From Flavobacterium psychrolimnae (GTDB lineage Bacteria > Bacteroidota > Bacteroidia > Flavobacteriales > Flavobacteriaceae): a stretch of DNA of 64,000 nt. The translations under genes were made by a program, and so were the position numbers. The notes below the pieces were generated by a model. It did not search any database and had not been told where the DNA came from. It saw nothing but the letters and a program-made list of their open reading frames with translations. Positions 16,459 to 25,974 of this stretch are shown piece after piece. The stretch lies in assembly GCF_003312425.1 (NCBI RefSeq), contig NZ_QNUX01000003.1:186001-250000 (forward strand). Direction: 5' to 3'. How positions within the stretch are numbered: position 1 is the stretch's first letter; the number at the start of each line of letters is the position of its first letter.

Positions 16459-19400
16459 TTACCCCACCAAATTGATAATTTTTCCAGGAACAATAATCAC
16501 TTTATTTGGCGTTCTTCCTTCTAATTGTTTGATGGTTCTTTCGTCTTTCATTACGATTTCCTCGATTTGTTCTTTGGTTAAATCCAAAGGTAAAACCATG
16601 GTGAAACGCATTTTTCCATTGAAAGAAACCGGATATTCTTTGCTGCTTTCTACCAAATGCTGTGCGTCGAATATTGGGAAATCAACCGTTGCAATAGAAC
16701 CTGCATTTCCTAACAACGACCATAATTCTTCTGCGATGTGTGGTGCATACGGCGAAATCACAATGGCTAATGGCTCCAAGATTGCACGTGAATGACAGTT
16801 TTGAGTGGACAATTCATTTACACAAATCATAAACTGAGAAACCGAAGTGTTGAAAGAGAAACCTTCAATATCTTCCGCTACTTTTTTAATCGTTTTGTGT
16901 AATGATTTTAAGTTGTCTTTGGTTGGTGCGTCATTGGTAACAATCAAACCATTTTCATCAAAATACAAACGACACAATTTTTTCAAGAAACCAAAAACTC
17001 CAGAAATTCCTGCTGTGTTCCAAGGTTTTGCTTGTTCCAATGGTCCTAAGAACATTTCATACAAACGCAACGTATCCGCTCCATATTCATTACAAATATC
17101 ATCTGGAGTTACCACATTATATTTGGATTTCGACATTTTTTCGATTTCGCGAGAAACAAAAAATTTGTCGTTTTTCATCAAAAATTTAGCCTCTTTATAT
17201 TGAAAATCTGATTTTTTTAAATTTTCAAAATCTAATTCATCATTTCCACTGACAAAACTAACTGGAACATGTAATCTATAAAACTTAACCCCATTCAATG
17301 GACTTAATTTAATCTCATACTTTTTATCAAAACCATTCTCATTCAATTCTTTATAAACACTATCTAAAAAATGATGAAGGAGTTTATGATGCATTTCCAT
17401 AAAGTCTTTATCTTTTTCATTTTCAGAAGTTAGATTGAAATATTCAATAACATCAGTAGACAAATAAGTATCATTAATAACTTCAACTTTCTCTACTATT
17501 TGATTAAATTTTTCAAAGTCTTCATCACCTGCTGCTAATTGAGTATTTATTTGATGAGCTAAAGTTCTTTTTTCTCCTTCTTGTAGTTCTTGTGGCTTTT
17601 TAAAAGCAATAATTTTAAATCCTATCTTAGAAACAAACGCACTCATTCCCAAAATCATTCCCTGATTGATCAGTTTTTTGAATGGTTCTTCGGTTGGCGC
17701 AAAACCTTTGTCTTTTAGGAATTTGTTCCAAAAACGAGAATACAATAAATGTCCGGTTGCGTGTTCGCTTCCGCCAATGTATAAATCCACACTTTCCCAA
17801 TACGCCAATGCGTCTTTGCTTGCAAATTCATTTTCATTGTGCGCATCCATATAACGCATCCAATACCAAGAACTTCCTGCCCAACCTGGCATCGTGTTCA
17901 ATTCTAAAGGAAATATTGTTTTGTTGTCGACTAAATCCGTATTAACTACTTCATTCGTTTCGGTATTCCAAGCCCAAACCGTAGCGTTTCCTAAAGGCGG
18001 CAAACCGTCCTCGGTTGGTAAATATTTCTCTACTTCCGGCAAAATAATTGGCAAATATTGGGCATCAATCATTTGCGGCAAGCCATTCACATAATATACA
18101 GGAAACGGCTCTCCCCAATAACGCTGGCGAGAGAAAACGGCATCACGCAAACGGTAATTCGTTTTTCCTTTTCCTTGATTTAATTTCTCTAATTCGGCAA
18201 TTACTTTTTGAGTTCCTTTTTTATAATCTAATCCATTTAGAAAATCAGAATCTACCAATTGAAAACCTTCTTTGGCTCCAAAAGCAGCTTCAGATATGTC
18301 TTTGTCAAAAATATTCTTGATTTCCTGCATTCCATTTTGACCTTTGAAGAAATTCGCAAAAGCATAATCTCTTTCATCGCCACAAGGAACCGCCATAACC
18401 GCGCCTGTTCCGTAACCTGCCAAAACATAATCGCCAATCCAAACCGGAATTGGTTCTTTGGTAAACGGATGTTCCGCATACGCACCTGTAAATACTCCAG
18501 AAATAGTTTTTACATCGGCCATACGTTCTCTTTCGGAACGTTTTGACGTTTTTTCTATATAGGCATCCACTTCCGCTATTTGTTCTGCAGTTGTAATTTG
18601 AGAAACTAATTCGTGTTCCGGAGCCAATGTCATGAACGTAACTCCAAAAATAGTATCGGGACGCGTTGTGAAAACCGCAATTTTAGCTTCTGAATTCTGA
18701 ACATTGAATTCCACAGTAGCACCAACCGATTTTCCAATCCAGTTTCTTTGGCTTTCCTTGATGCTTTCGCTCCAATCAATATCATTTAAACCTTGTAATA
18801 AACGTTCTGCATAAGCCGAAATCCTCATGCTCCATTGCGTCATTTTTTTACGAACAACCGTAAAGCCACCTCGCTCCGAAACACCATTTACGATTTCATC
18901 ATTTGCCAAAACCGTTCCTAATCCCGGACACCAGTTCACCTCAGTCTCGGCTAAATAAGTCAATCTGTATTGTAGCAAAATTTTCTCCTGCTGTTCTTTT
19001 GCGAAAGCGTTCCATTCATTTGCCGAAAAAGCTTCTATATTTTCATCGCAAACCGCATTGACATTTGCATTTCCTTCTATTACAAAAATGGAAACCAAAG
19101 TCGAGATATCTTCGGCTTTATCGCTGTTTTTATTGTACCAAGAATTGAATAATTGGATAAAAATCCATTGTGTATGCTTATAATAATCCGGATTTGAAGT
19201 GCGCACTTCTCTGCTCCAATCGAACGAAAATCCAATTTTGTCCAATTGCTTTCTATATCCCGCAATTTTATTTCCTTCTTTATCTGTTCCACCGTCAATA
19301 TTTACCGAAGTCGTATCTTCTGGACGCTGACCCGTTTGTATCGCATATTGCTCCGCTGGCAATCCGAAACTGTCGTAGCCCATGGGGTGCAACACATTAA

Positions 19401-19608
19401 AACCTTGGTGTCTTTTGTATCTGGAATACACATCAGAGGCGATATATCCCAGTGGATGCCCTACGTGTAATCCCGCTCCAGATGGATAAGGAAACATATC
19501 AAGTACGTAATATTTAGGTTTTTCTGAATTGTTTTCGGCTTTAAATGTTTGGTTTTCTAACCAATATTTTTGCCACTTGGCTTCAATTTCGTTTGGATTG
19601 TATTTCAT
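16459..19608 (-). CDS. leuS: Leucine-tRNA ligase, with enlarged insertion
   Basis: 1049 residues from MKYNPNEIEAKWQKYW, the normal LeuS N terminus. An extra 18 upstream codons are unlikely. Motifs: HIGH-type PSGAGLHVGHPLGY, the CP1 editing domain (TTRPDTIFGVTF; GYGTGAVMAVPCGDERD), KMSKS (EKMSKSKYNVV at about residue 823), and the anticodon-binding C terminus. The stretch between LINQGMILGMSAF (about 650) and KMSKS is about 170 residues. From memory, many Flavobacterium enzymes have roughly 70-80 there. The extra part is rich in Lys, Glu, Asn and Asp (for example LTSENEKDKDFMEMHH), corresponds to DNA at about 17200-17640, and looks more AT-rich than its flanks. All catalytic motifs remain, so the enzyme should be active. 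Confidence 0.96.
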   Translation of the reverse strand: MKYNPNEIEAKWQKYWLENQTFKAENNSEKPKYYVLDMFPYPSGAGLHVGHPLGYIASDVYSRYKRHQGFNVLHPMGYDSFGLPAEQYAIQTGQRPEDTTSVNIDGGTDKEGNKIAGYRKQLDKIGFSFDWSREVRTSNPDYYKHTQWIFIQLFNSWYNKNSDKAEDISTLVSIFVIEGNANVNAVCDENIEAFSANEWNAFAKEQQEKILLQYRLTYLAETEVNWCPGLGTVLANDEIVNGVSERGGFTVVRKKMTQWSMRISAYAERLLQGLNDIDWSESIKESQRNWIGKSVGATVEFNVQNSEAKIAVFTTRPDTIFGVTFMTLAPEHELVSQITTAEQIAEVDAYIEKTSKRSERERMADVKTISGVFTGAYAEHPFTKEPIPVWIGDYVLAGYGTGAVMAVPCGDERDYAFANFFKGQNGMQEIKNIFDKDISEAAFGAKEGFQLVDSDFLNGLDYKKGTQKVIAELEKLNQGKGKTNYRLRDAVFSRQRYWGEPFPVYYVNGLPQMIDAQYLPIILPEVEKYLPTEDGLPPLGNATVWAWNTETNEVVNTDLVDNKTIFPLELNTMPGWAGSSWYWMRYMDAHNENEFASKDALAYWESVDLYIGGSEHATGHLLYSRFWNKFLKDKGFAPTEEPFKKLINQGMILGMSAFVSKIGFKIIAFKKPQELQEGEKRTLAHQINTQLAAGDEDFEKFNQIVEKVEVINDTYLSTDVIEYFNLTSENEKDKDFMEMHHKLLHHFLDSVYKELNENGFDKKYEIKLSPLNGVKFYRLHVPVSFVSGNDELDFENLKKSDFQYKEAKFLMKNDKFFVSREIEKMSKSKYNVVTPDDICNEYGADTLRLYEMFLGPLEQAKPWNTAGISGVFGFLKKLCRLYFDENGLIVTNDAPTKDNLKSLHKTIKKVAEDIEGFSFNTSVSQFMICVNELSTQNCHSRAILEPLAIVISPYAPHIAEELWSLLGNAGSIATVDFPIFDAQHLVESSKEYPVSFNGKMRFTMVLPLDLTKEQIEEIVMKDERTIKQLEGRTPNKVIIVPGKIINLVG

Positions 19609-19777
19609 AGTATAAGCTTCAGAGAAACTGGCTAAGTCAGTTCCTTTCATTTTTTCTGGCAATGATTATTTTCAGGTGCCAAATTTACGTTTATTGTACG
19701 AAAGTTGAAACTTTGAGCGTTATTAACTTTAAATAAAGAAATTCTTTATTATTTTTACCCAATAATTTTAGTAAACT

Positions 19778-20653
19778 ATGAGTTCTTCCTTTGATAATTT
19801 TCAAAAACGCCGGTTAATTTCCTCTTATTTTTCAGTAGTGCTAAGTGTATTCTTAGTTTTGTTTCTATTGGGAATATTGGGACTTTTCATTATAAATTCT
19901 AAAAAATTAGCCAACGATTTCAAAGAAAATATTGCCATGACGGTTTTTTTTAAGAACGAAGCCAATGACAGTATTGTAAAAGCTTTTGGAACCCAAATAA
20001 AAACTAGTCCATTCGTCAAATCATACACTTACGTCACCAAAGAAGCTGCCGCTAAAGAACATACTGATATTATTGGTGAGGATTTTATGGAATTTCTAGG
20101 TGAAAATCCATTGCAAAACTCCTACGATATTCACTTGAAAGGAGATTATGTAGTAAAAGACAGCATCACCAAAATTGAAGCTGGCTTGCGCAAAAATACT
20201 ATGATTTCTGACATTGTTTATGACAAACAATTAGTGAATTTAGTGAACGACAACATCAAAAAAGTGAGTATGTGGATTTTAATAATCAGCGGATTCCTTG
20301 CTGTTATTGCCGTATTACTAATCAATAGTTCATTACGTTTATCGATACATTCGAACCGATTTATCATCAAAACCATGCAAATGGTAGGTGCAACAAAAGC
20401 CTTTATCAGAAAACCATTTGTAATGCGAAGTATAAAACTGGGAATGATTGGAGCAGTTTTGGCCGTTTTAGCATTAATTGGCGTTTTAATTTATGTTGAA
20501 ACCAGTTTTCCAAATCTTGGTATTTTAGAGGACAAAGCTATGATTGGCTTGGTGCTATTAGCCGTTTTAGGAATTGGCGTTTTAATTACTTGGTTAAGCA
20601 CGTACTTTGCCACACAACGTTTCTTGAACTTGAGAACAGACGATCTTTATTAA
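19778..20653 (+). CDS. ftsX: Cell-division ABC permease-like protein FtsX
   Basis: 291 residues. Four membrane segments: residues about 20-40 (VVLSVFLVLFLLGILGLFII), 165-185 (WILIISGFLAVIAVLLIN), 222-245 (IGAVLAVLALIGVLIYV) and 255-280 (IGLVLLAVLGIGVLITWL). An extracytoplasmic domain lies between the first two. The FtsX hallmark IKTMQMVGATKAFIRKPF is present. FtsX works with the ATPase FtsE to activate cell-wall hydrolases at the division site. FtsE is not in this window. It heads the ftsX-DUF3098-uppP-truB cluster, conserved in Bacteroidota. Confidence 0.93.
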   Translation: MSSSFDNFQKRRLISSYFSVVLSVFLVLFLLGILGLFIINSKKLANDFKENIAMTVFFKNEANDSIVKAFGTQIKTSPFVKSYTYVTKEAAAKEHTDIIGEDFMEFLGENPLQNSYDIHLKGDYVVKDSITKIEAGLRKNTMISDIVYDKQLVNLVNDNIKKVSMWILIISGFLAVIAVLLINSSLRLSIHSNRFIIKTMQMVGATKAFIRKPFVMRSIKLGMIGAVLAVLALIGVLIYVETSFPNLGILEDKAMIGLVLLAVLGIGVLITWLSTYFATQRFLNLRTDDLY

Positions 20654-20661
20654 TTTTAATA

Positions 20662-20696
20662 ATGAGGAATAAGATTGCTTCGTTCCTCGCAATGAC
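20662..20696. repeat. Short palindromic repeat in the ftsX operon
   Basis: GAGGAA (20664-20669) pairs with TTCCTC (20683-20688), and ATTGC (20674-20678) pairs with GCAAT (20689-20693), giving two mutually exclusive hairpins. The unit resembles a widespread REP-type sequence. It fills the space between ftsX and DUF3098. Confidence 0.5.
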
Positions 20697-20699
20697 TTT

Positions 20700-20942
20700 A
20701 TGAAAAACAACGAACAGAAACCAGAATTTCTTTTTGATAAAATAAATTACAAAATCTTATTAATTGGGATTGGAGTTATTGCCTTGGGATTTATTCTAAT
20801 GTCAGGTGGTGGAAGTGACGATCCAAATGTGTTTAGTGAAGACATCTTCAATTTCAGAAGAATTCGATTGGCGCCAACAACCGTTTTAATCGGTTTTGGA
20901 ATTACTATTTATGCCATTCTTAAGAATCCCAAAAACGCATAA
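20700..20942 (+). CDS. DUF3098 small membrane protein
   Basis: 80 residues with two hydrophobic segments (ILLIGIGVIALGFILMSGG; PTTVLIGFGITIYAILK) joined by a polar loop containing DDPNVFSEDIFNFRRI, the signature of DUF3098. It lies between ftsX and uppP in Bacteroidota, and the uppP start codon follows its stop codon directly. The function is unknown. Its position suggests a role in division or cell-wall lipid recycling. Confidence 0.85.
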   Translation: MKNNEQKPEFLFDKINYKILLIGIGVIALGFILMSGGGSDDPNVFSEDIFNFRRIRLAPTTVLIGFGITIYAILKNPKNA

Positions 20943-21752
20943 ATGAATACATTACAAGCATTTTTAATTGCTGTTATAGAAGGACTAACCGAATATCTTC
21001 CTGTTTCCTCGACTGCTCACATGGTTTTTCTAAGTTCTTATTTTGGAATTCAAGAGGATGATTTCGTGAAGCTTTTTCAGGTTTCTATTCAGTTTGGAGC
21101 TATTTTGGCGGTTGTCGCTTTATATTGGAAGAAATTTTTCGATTTCTCCAAATTCAACTTTTACATTAAACTGATTTGTGCCGTAATTCCAGCATTGGTT
21201 TTAGGAAAATTATTCGACGACAAGATTGAAGCAATTCTTGGAGATCCTATTCCCATTGCGATTGTATTAATTTTAGGTGGCGTAATTTTACTTTTTATCG
21301 ACAGTCGTTTTCAAAGTCCAACCGTAATCAAAGAAGAAGATATAACGGTAAAGAAAGCCGTAATCATTGGTTTTTGGCAATGTTTAGCAATGATGCCAGG
21401 AACAAGTCGTTCTGCTGCCTCAATCATTGGAGGAATGCAACAAGGATTAACGCGTCACGCAGCGGCGGAATTCTCTTTCTTCTTAGCAGTTCCCACCATG
21501 ATGGCGGTTACCTGTTATTCTGTATTCTTAAAAACCTATGAGACTTCACAAATGAAAGGCTACGAATTGATTTTAAAATCAAACGAAAATATACAATTGT
21601 TCTTGATAGGAAACGTGGTTGCTTTTATCGTTGCCATTATAGCAATTAAATTCTTCATTGAAATCATCAAAAAATACGGTTTCAAACCTTGGGGTTGGTA
21701 CCGAATAATCGTAGGAATCTTTTTATTGATTTACTTTTCATACTTTAAATAA
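20943..21752 (+). CDS. uppP: Undecaprenyl-diphosphate phosphatase
   Basis: 269 residues, a polytopic BacA-type enzyme that regenerates undecaprenyl phosphate for peptidoglycan and surface polymer synthesis. The two conserved blocks are present: the N-terminal IEGLTEYLPVSSTAHM and the central MMPGTSRSAASIIGGM with the catalytic Ser/Arg region. About eight membrane segments. It sits in the ftsX operon with zero spacing from DUF3098. Confidence 0.96.
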   Translation: MNTLQAFLIAVIEGLTEYLPVSSTAHMVFLSSYFGIQEDDFVKLFQVSIQFGAILAVVALYWKKFFDFSKFNFYIKLICAVIPALVLGKLFDDKIEAILGDPIPIAIVLILGGVILLFIDSRFQSPTVIKEEDITVKKAVIIGFWQCLAMMPGTSRSAASIIGGMQQGLTRHAAAEFSFFLAVPTMMAVTCYSVFLKTYETSQMKGYELILKSNENIQLFLIGNVVAFIVAIIAIKFFIEIIKKYGFKPWGWYRIIVGIFLLIYFSYFK

Positions 21753-21758
21753 ATTCCT

Positions 21759-22463
21759 TTGAAGACAGCCGAAGATTACCAAAACGGACAAATTTTACTC
21801 ATTGACAAACCCTTGAATTGGACTTCATTTCAGGCGGTGAATAAATTGAAATGGGCATTAATCACCAAACTGAATCTGCCAAAAAAATTCAAGATTGGTC
21901 ACGCCGGAACTTTAGATCCTTTGGCAACTGGATTGTTATTAGTTTGTACCGGAAAATTCACCAAAAGAATCACCGAACTTCAGGGTCAAGCCAAAGAATA
22001 CACCGGAACTTTTTATATTGGAGCCACAACGCCTTCGTATGATTTAGAAACGGAAATCGACCAAACTTTCCCAACGGAACATATTGACGAAGCTTTAATT
22101 CATGAAACTGTAAAACAATTTCTAGGCGAAATCGATCAAAAACCACCTATTTATTCGGCAATAAAAAAAGATGGTGTTCGCTTGTATGAGCATGCCAGAG
22201 CAGGGGAAACCATTGAAATTGCGACGCGAAAAACAACCATTCACGAATTTGAAATTACCAGAATTGCACTTCCTGAAATTGATTTCAGAGTAGTTTGCAG
22301 CAAAGGAACCTATATTCGTTCTCTGGCGTTTGATTTTGGACAAGCGATGAATTCCGGTTCGCATTTAACGGCTTTGCGCCGAACAAAAATTGGTGATTAT
22401 GACGTTAATGAAGCTATCGTTCTTGAAACATTTGAAGATTCTATTTCTCCAATTGAAAATTAA
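21759..22463 (+). CDS. truB: tRNA pseudouridine(55) synthase
   Basis: 234 residues, converting U55 of the tRNA T-loop to pseudouridine. Catalytic motif GHAGTLDPLATGLL with the nucleophilic Asp, plus RLYEHARAGE and VVCSKGTYIRSLAFDFG, as in TruB. No PUA domain is seen at the C terminus, as in shorter Bacteroidota forms. The start is TTG at 21759, 6 bp after the uppP stop. An ATT at 21753 is the only other in-frame option. Last gene of the ftsX operon. Its stop overlaps that of the convergent thioredoxin-like gene in a shared TTAA. Confidence 0.95.
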   Translation: MKTAEDYQNGQILLIDKPLNWTSFQAVNKLKWALITKLNLPKKFKIGHAGTLDPLATGLLLVCTGKFTKRITELQGQAKEYTGTFYIGATTPSYDLETEIDQTFPTEHIDEALIHETVKQFLGEIDQKPPIYSAIKKDGVRLYEHARAGETIEIATRKTTIHEFEITRIALPEIDFRVVCSKGTYIRSLAFDFGQAMNSGSHLTALRRTKIGDYDVNEAIVLETFEDSISPIEN

Positions 22464-23065
22464 CGTTCCAATCCAAGCATCAAACCAACTAATTCGTTTT
22501 GTGTCGTGATTCCTTTGTCATGCAAATACCAAAGCTGCAAATTAGTTTTTAAGGTTTCATCAATAACGCCAAATTCTTTTTTGTAATCAGCAACCAAATC
22601 AGCGGCAGCTTTAGGTCTTGGACCCCAATTTCCCAGTACACTTCCCGTTTCCTTATCTACGACAATTAGTATTGGAATCGCTTGCTTTTTATTGGTCAAA
22701 AACAACTTCATCAATTCTTCATTTTCATCACGTAACACAATTCTCAAATCAATTTTACCGGATTCCACAGCCATTTTATTGATAATTGGCAATAGTTGCG
22801 CAGCATCACCGCACCAACCTTCCGAAATTACTAACCAAATATATTCGCTCTTTAAAGATTGTAATGCAATACTATTTTCCTCAGTGATTTTGATTGTTTT
22901 ATCCAGACGATTCATTCTGGTTTCATTCAATTCACTATAATGCGTTAAGTCTTCGGATTGTTCGTTCCCAGTCGATTTTTTTTCAAGTAATAAATCTGTT
23001 ATTAATTTTCTGTATTCTGGATACGAATGGCTATTAAACAATGCTTTGGCTACTGGAATTTTCAT
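22460..23065 (-). CDS. Thioredoxin-fold protein with single active-site Cys
   Basis: 201 residues. The thioredoxin-like region (about 75-170) holds ISEGWCGDAAQLLPIINKM where a CxxC would normally be; the second Cys is replaced, giving WCGD. A cis-Pro-like site (KQAIPILIVVDKETG) is present. The N-terminal 70 residues are helical and of unknown role. There is no signal peptide, so it is cytoplasmic. With one Cys it would more likely act as a monothiol exchanger or binding protein than as a disulfide reductase. Confidence 0.75.
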   Translation of the reverse strand: MKIPVAKALFNSHSYPEYRKLITDLLLEKKSTGNEQSEDLTHYSELNETRMNRLDKTIKITEENSIALQSLKSEYIWLVISEGWCGDAAQLLPIINKMAVESGKIDLRIVLRDENEELMKLFLTNKKQAIPILIVVDKETGSVLGNWGPRPKAAADLVADYKKEFGVIDETLKTNLQLWYLHDKGITTQNELVGLMLGLER

Positions 23066-23170
23066 AATTAATTATTTGTTTTCACAAAGTTACCACAAAA
23101 ATGGAGCATAAATATGATATCTATCACTTTCAATTCCGCAAAAAGAGTAATTTTATAACAAATAATAAAG

Positions 23171-23950
23171 ATGGATTTAAAAACAAAATCGATAGGACTG
23201 GTTCTTTCCGGTGGCGGATCTAAAGGCTTAGCACATGCGGGCGTTATAAAATTCCTGGAAGAACAGGACATCAAACCGTGTCAAATTGCGGGAACTAGCG
23301 CCGGATCAATTGTAGGCGCATTGTATGCTTGGGGAAAAACACCCGAAGAAATTTTGGAATTTTTCAAATCCATTTATCTTTTTCATTGGAAACATCTGAC
23401 TTTCAAAAAAGCGGGATTAATTGATTCCGAATCCTTCCGCAGTTATTTTCACAGTATTTTTGGCGATGCCGTTTTAAGCGATTTGAAAATTCCAATTCAA
23501 ATTACAGCAACTGATATGGTTCGGGGAAAATTAAAAATATTTGCCCCCAATACTAAAATCGTTGATGCCATTTTGGCTTCTTCAGCCTTTCCCGGGATTT
23601 TGTCACCGTATGAAATAGATGGAAACATTTACAGTGATGGCGGAATATTGAATCATTTTCCAACCGATATTTTACAAGGACAATGCGAAACAGTAATAGG
23701 AGTTTATGTAAGTCCGATTCAGAAAATTGAAGCCAAAGATTTGCGTTCTATCAAGGCAGTGACGACACGGGCTTTTGATATTCTTTCGGCAAATTCAAAT
23801 ATGCATAAATTTAATATTTGTGATTGGGTTATAGAACCAAAGGATTTGTGTCTCTTTAGTACCTTTGAAACCAGCAAAGTAAAGATGAATGCAGTTTTTA
23901 ACATTGGGTATGAAGCCGCTAAAAAATCGTACGAAAAACTTAGTTTATAA
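23171..23950 (+). CDS. Patatin-like phospholipase family protein
   Basis: 259 residues. The Ser-Asp dyad architecture is complete: oxyanion loop [12 protein letters not shown] (about 11-22), nucleophile elbow GTSAGS (about 40-45) and the Asp in [10 protein letters not shown] (about 155). Such enzymes cleave acyl esters of phospholipids. There is no signal peptide or transporter domain, so this is the cytoplasmic RssA-like type rather than a PlpD-type secreted form. Monocistronic, followed by the pyrH promoter. Confidence 0.92.
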   Translation: MDLKTKSIGLVLSGGGSKGLAHAGVIKFLEEQDIKPCQIAGTSAGSIVGALYAWGKTPEEILEFFKSIYLFHWKHLTFKKAGLIDSESFRSYFHSIFGDAVLSDLKIPIQITATDMVRGKLKIFAPNTKIVDAILASSAFPGILSPYEIDGNIYSDGGILNHFPTDILQGQCETVIGVYVSPIQKIEAKDLRSIKAVTTRAFDILSANSNMHKFNICDWVIEPKDLCLFSTFETSKVKMNAVFNIGYEAAKKSYEKLSL

Positions 23951-23988
23951 AATTTAAGCAACATTATATTAAAAAAAAAAGAATATTC

Positions 23989-23996
23989 TATATTTG
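23989..23996 (+). promoter_or_regulatory. -7 promoter element TATATTTG for pyrH
   Basis: A perfect TAnnTTTG located 22 bp before the pyrH ATG in an AT-rich gap after the patatin gene. Confidence 0.6.
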
Positions 23997-24018
23997 CACC
24001 AATCAACTCAACACACAC

Positions 24019-24726
24019 ATGAAATACAAAAGAATTCTTCTGAAACTAAGTGGCGAAGCTTTAATGGGCGACTTACAATATGGAATTGACCCAAAAAGAC
24101 TTGCTGAATATGCCGATGAAATCAAGCAAATTCATGATAAAGGAGTAGAAATAGCCATTGTAATAGGTGGTGGAAATATTTTTAGAGGAGTTGCTGGAGC
24201 GAGCGCAGGAATGGACAGAGTTCAAGGAGATTATATGGGAATGCTGGCCACGGTGATTAACGGAATGGCATTACAAGGTGCACTTGAAGAAAAAGGTATG
24301 AAAACCCGCTTGCAAACGGCGTTGAAAATGGAATCCATAGCAGAACCTTATATTAAAAGAAGAGCAGATCGTCACCTTGAGAAAGGAAGAATTGTAATCT
24401 TTGGAGCTGGAACCGGAAATCCATATTTCACAACGGATACTGCAGCAGTTTTACGTGGTATTGAAATAAATGCCAATGTGATTCTTAAAGGAACTCGTGT
24501 AGATGGTGTATATGATTGTGATCCGGAAAAAAATGCATCGGCCGTGAAATTCGATTTTATTTCCTTTGAAGATGTCCTTAAAAAAGGATTGAATGTAATG
24601 GATACGACTGCATTTACATTAAGCCAGGAAAATAAATTACCAATCGTTGTTTTCGATATGAATAAAGTAGGAAACTTATTGAAAATCTGCGAAGGAGAAA
24701 ATATAGGAACTGTAGTAAATATATAA
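24019..24726 (+). CDS. pyrH: UMP kinase
   Basis: 235 residues, phosphorylating UMP to UDP. Visible blocks: [15 protein letters not shown] at the N terminus, [46 protein letters not shown] and [18 protein letters not shown] (nucleotide-binding loop). Normal length. In many bacteria pyrH is followed by frr, as here, 120 bp downstream. Confidence 0.97.
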   Translation: MKYKRILLKLSGEALMGDLQYGIDPKRLAEYADEIKQIHDKGVEIAIVIGGGNIFRGVAGASAGMDRVQGDYMGMLATVINGMALQGALEEKGMKTRLQTALKMESIAEPYIKRRADRHLEKGRIVIFGAGTGNPYFTTDTAAVLRGIEINANVILKGTRVDGVYDCDPEKNASAVKFDFISFEDVLKKGLNVMDTTAFTLSQENKLPIVVFDMNKVGNLLKICEGENIGTVVNI

Positions 24727-24846
24727 TAGACTATTAGATTACTTAGATTGTTAGATAGATACACACGATGATTAGTAAAACTAAAAATCTAAAAAATCTA
24801 AAAACGTAATAAATCTAAGAAGTCTAAAAATCTAAAAATCTAAATT
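24724..24846. repeat. AT-rich near-tandem spacer between pyrH and frr
   Basis: The spacer is built from repeated units close to TCTAAAAATC with variants (for example TCTAAAAAATC and TCTAAGAAGTC). No ORF or hairpin is evident. Complementary units occur after the Lrp gene (15425-15465). It looks like a slippage-prone dispersed sequence. Confidence 0.6.
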
Positions 24847-25410
24847 ATGACTGAAGAAATTGAATTTATATTAGATAGTACCAAAGAATCCATGACGGGT
24901 TCTATTGCGCATTTAGAAAAAGAATTTTTGAATATTCGTGCAGGAAAAGCTTCTCCGGCCATGCTGGGAAGTGTATTTGTAGATTATTACGGATCTGCAA
25001 CGCCACTTTCTCAAGTATCAAAAATCAGTGTTCCGGATGCAAGAACTATTACATTGCAACCTTTTGAAAAAAATATGCTACAAGTAATTGAAAAAGCAAT
25101 CATGGTGGCAAATATTGGTTTTAATCCAATGAACAACGGTGATGTAATTATTATTAGTGTTCCAGCATTGACAGAGGAAAGAAGACGCGATCTTGCAAAA
25201 CAAGCCAAAGTTGAAGCCGAAGACGCTAAAGTAGGTATCAGAAATGCAAGAAAAGATGCGAATACAGATATCAAAAAATTAGAAAAAGAAGGAACTTCCG
25301 AAGACATTTGTAAAAGTGCCGAAGAAGAGGTGCAAAACTTAACCAATACGTTTATTCGTAAAATTGATGAACTTTTAGTAGTTAAAGAAGCTGAAATCAT
25401 GAAGGTGTAA
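24847..25410 (+). CDS. frr: Ribosome recycling factor
   Basis: 187 residues, the normal length. It splits post-termination ribosomes with EF-G. Domain I helices (MTGSIAHLEKEFLNIRAGKASPAML) and domain II (YYGSATPLSQVSKISVPDARTITLQPF, ...INNGD-like VIIISVPALTEERRRDLAKQAK) are unmistakable. Probably co-expressed with pyrH; a strong terminator follows. Confidence 0.97.
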   Translation: MTEEIEFILDSTKESMTGSIAHLEKEFLNIRAGKASPAMLGSVFVDYYGSATPLSQVSKISVPDARTITLQPFEKNMLQVIEKAIMVANIGFNPMNNGDVIIISVPALTEERRRDLAKQAKVEAEDAKVGIRNARKDANTDIKKLEKEGTSEDICKSAEEEVQNLTNTFIRKIDELLVVKEAEIMKV

Positions 25411-25430
25411 ACCTGATTTGTAAATACTTT

Positions 25431-25467
25431 AAAACCGTCTTGTTATGAAACAAGGCGGTTTTTTTTA
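25431..25467 (+). terminator. Terminator after frr
   Basis: AAACCGTCTTGTT and AACAAGGCGGTTT pair along 13 bp (one wobble) around ATGA, followed by a T tract. Confidence 0.9.
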
Positions 25468-25550
25468 TGGTTTTTGTCAGGACTTGGTAGCTCGATTTGT
25501 TTATTTCTAAACTAATTCTTTTAAAAAAAAGAACTCGCATCAAAAGCAAC

Positions 25551-25856
25551 CTACCGTTTGACAATACTTACTGCTGTTCCTGTTATCATTACTGTGATTA
25601 AACCTTCGCCACTTTTAAGTTCAACATCTACTTGAATTCCTACAACTGCATTGGCGTTCATTTTCTCAGCATTTAATTTTAAATTAGCAAATGCCTTTTC
25701 TCGTACTTCTGAGATACTTTCACTAATATCATCATAGTATTTTTGCATACTAAAAGTCAATCCCATTTTTTGCATGTTAATTGCAGTTCCTGAAACAATG
25801 CCGTTGTACTCTAGTATTTTATAATCTTCGACTGAGTTAGTTGTGGTTAAAATCAT
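25551..25856 (-). CDS. YbjQ/UPF0145 family protein
   Basis: 101 residues matching the small heavy-metal-binding-domain/UPF0145 family: ILTTTNSVEDYKILEYNGIVSG at the start, and the central REKAFANLKLNAEKMNANAVVGIQVD with the terminal VMITGTAVSI. The family forms pentameric rings in known structures, and its function is uncertain. There is no signal peptide. Monocistronic, on -. Confidence 0.88.
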   Translation of the reverse strand: MILTTTNSVEDYKILEYNGIVSGTAINMQKMGLTFSMQKYYDDISESISEVREKAFANLKLNAEKMNANAVVGIQVDVELKSGEGLITVMITGTAVSIVKR

Positions 25857-25974
25857 AATTTTTATATTGTTATTGATTTAATGGTTATGAGTCAGGGTAT
25901 TCTAAACATTAACACTAATTTTGCGCGGTTTTTCAAAAATAAAAAAGTGTACCTGAAAAAGGTATCAAATCTCG

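Noticed and set aside
24724..24846. Repeated units resembling a short CRISPR array
   Set aside because: Units are about 10 bp, near-tandem, without unique spacers or cas genes; this is AT-rich slippage sequence.
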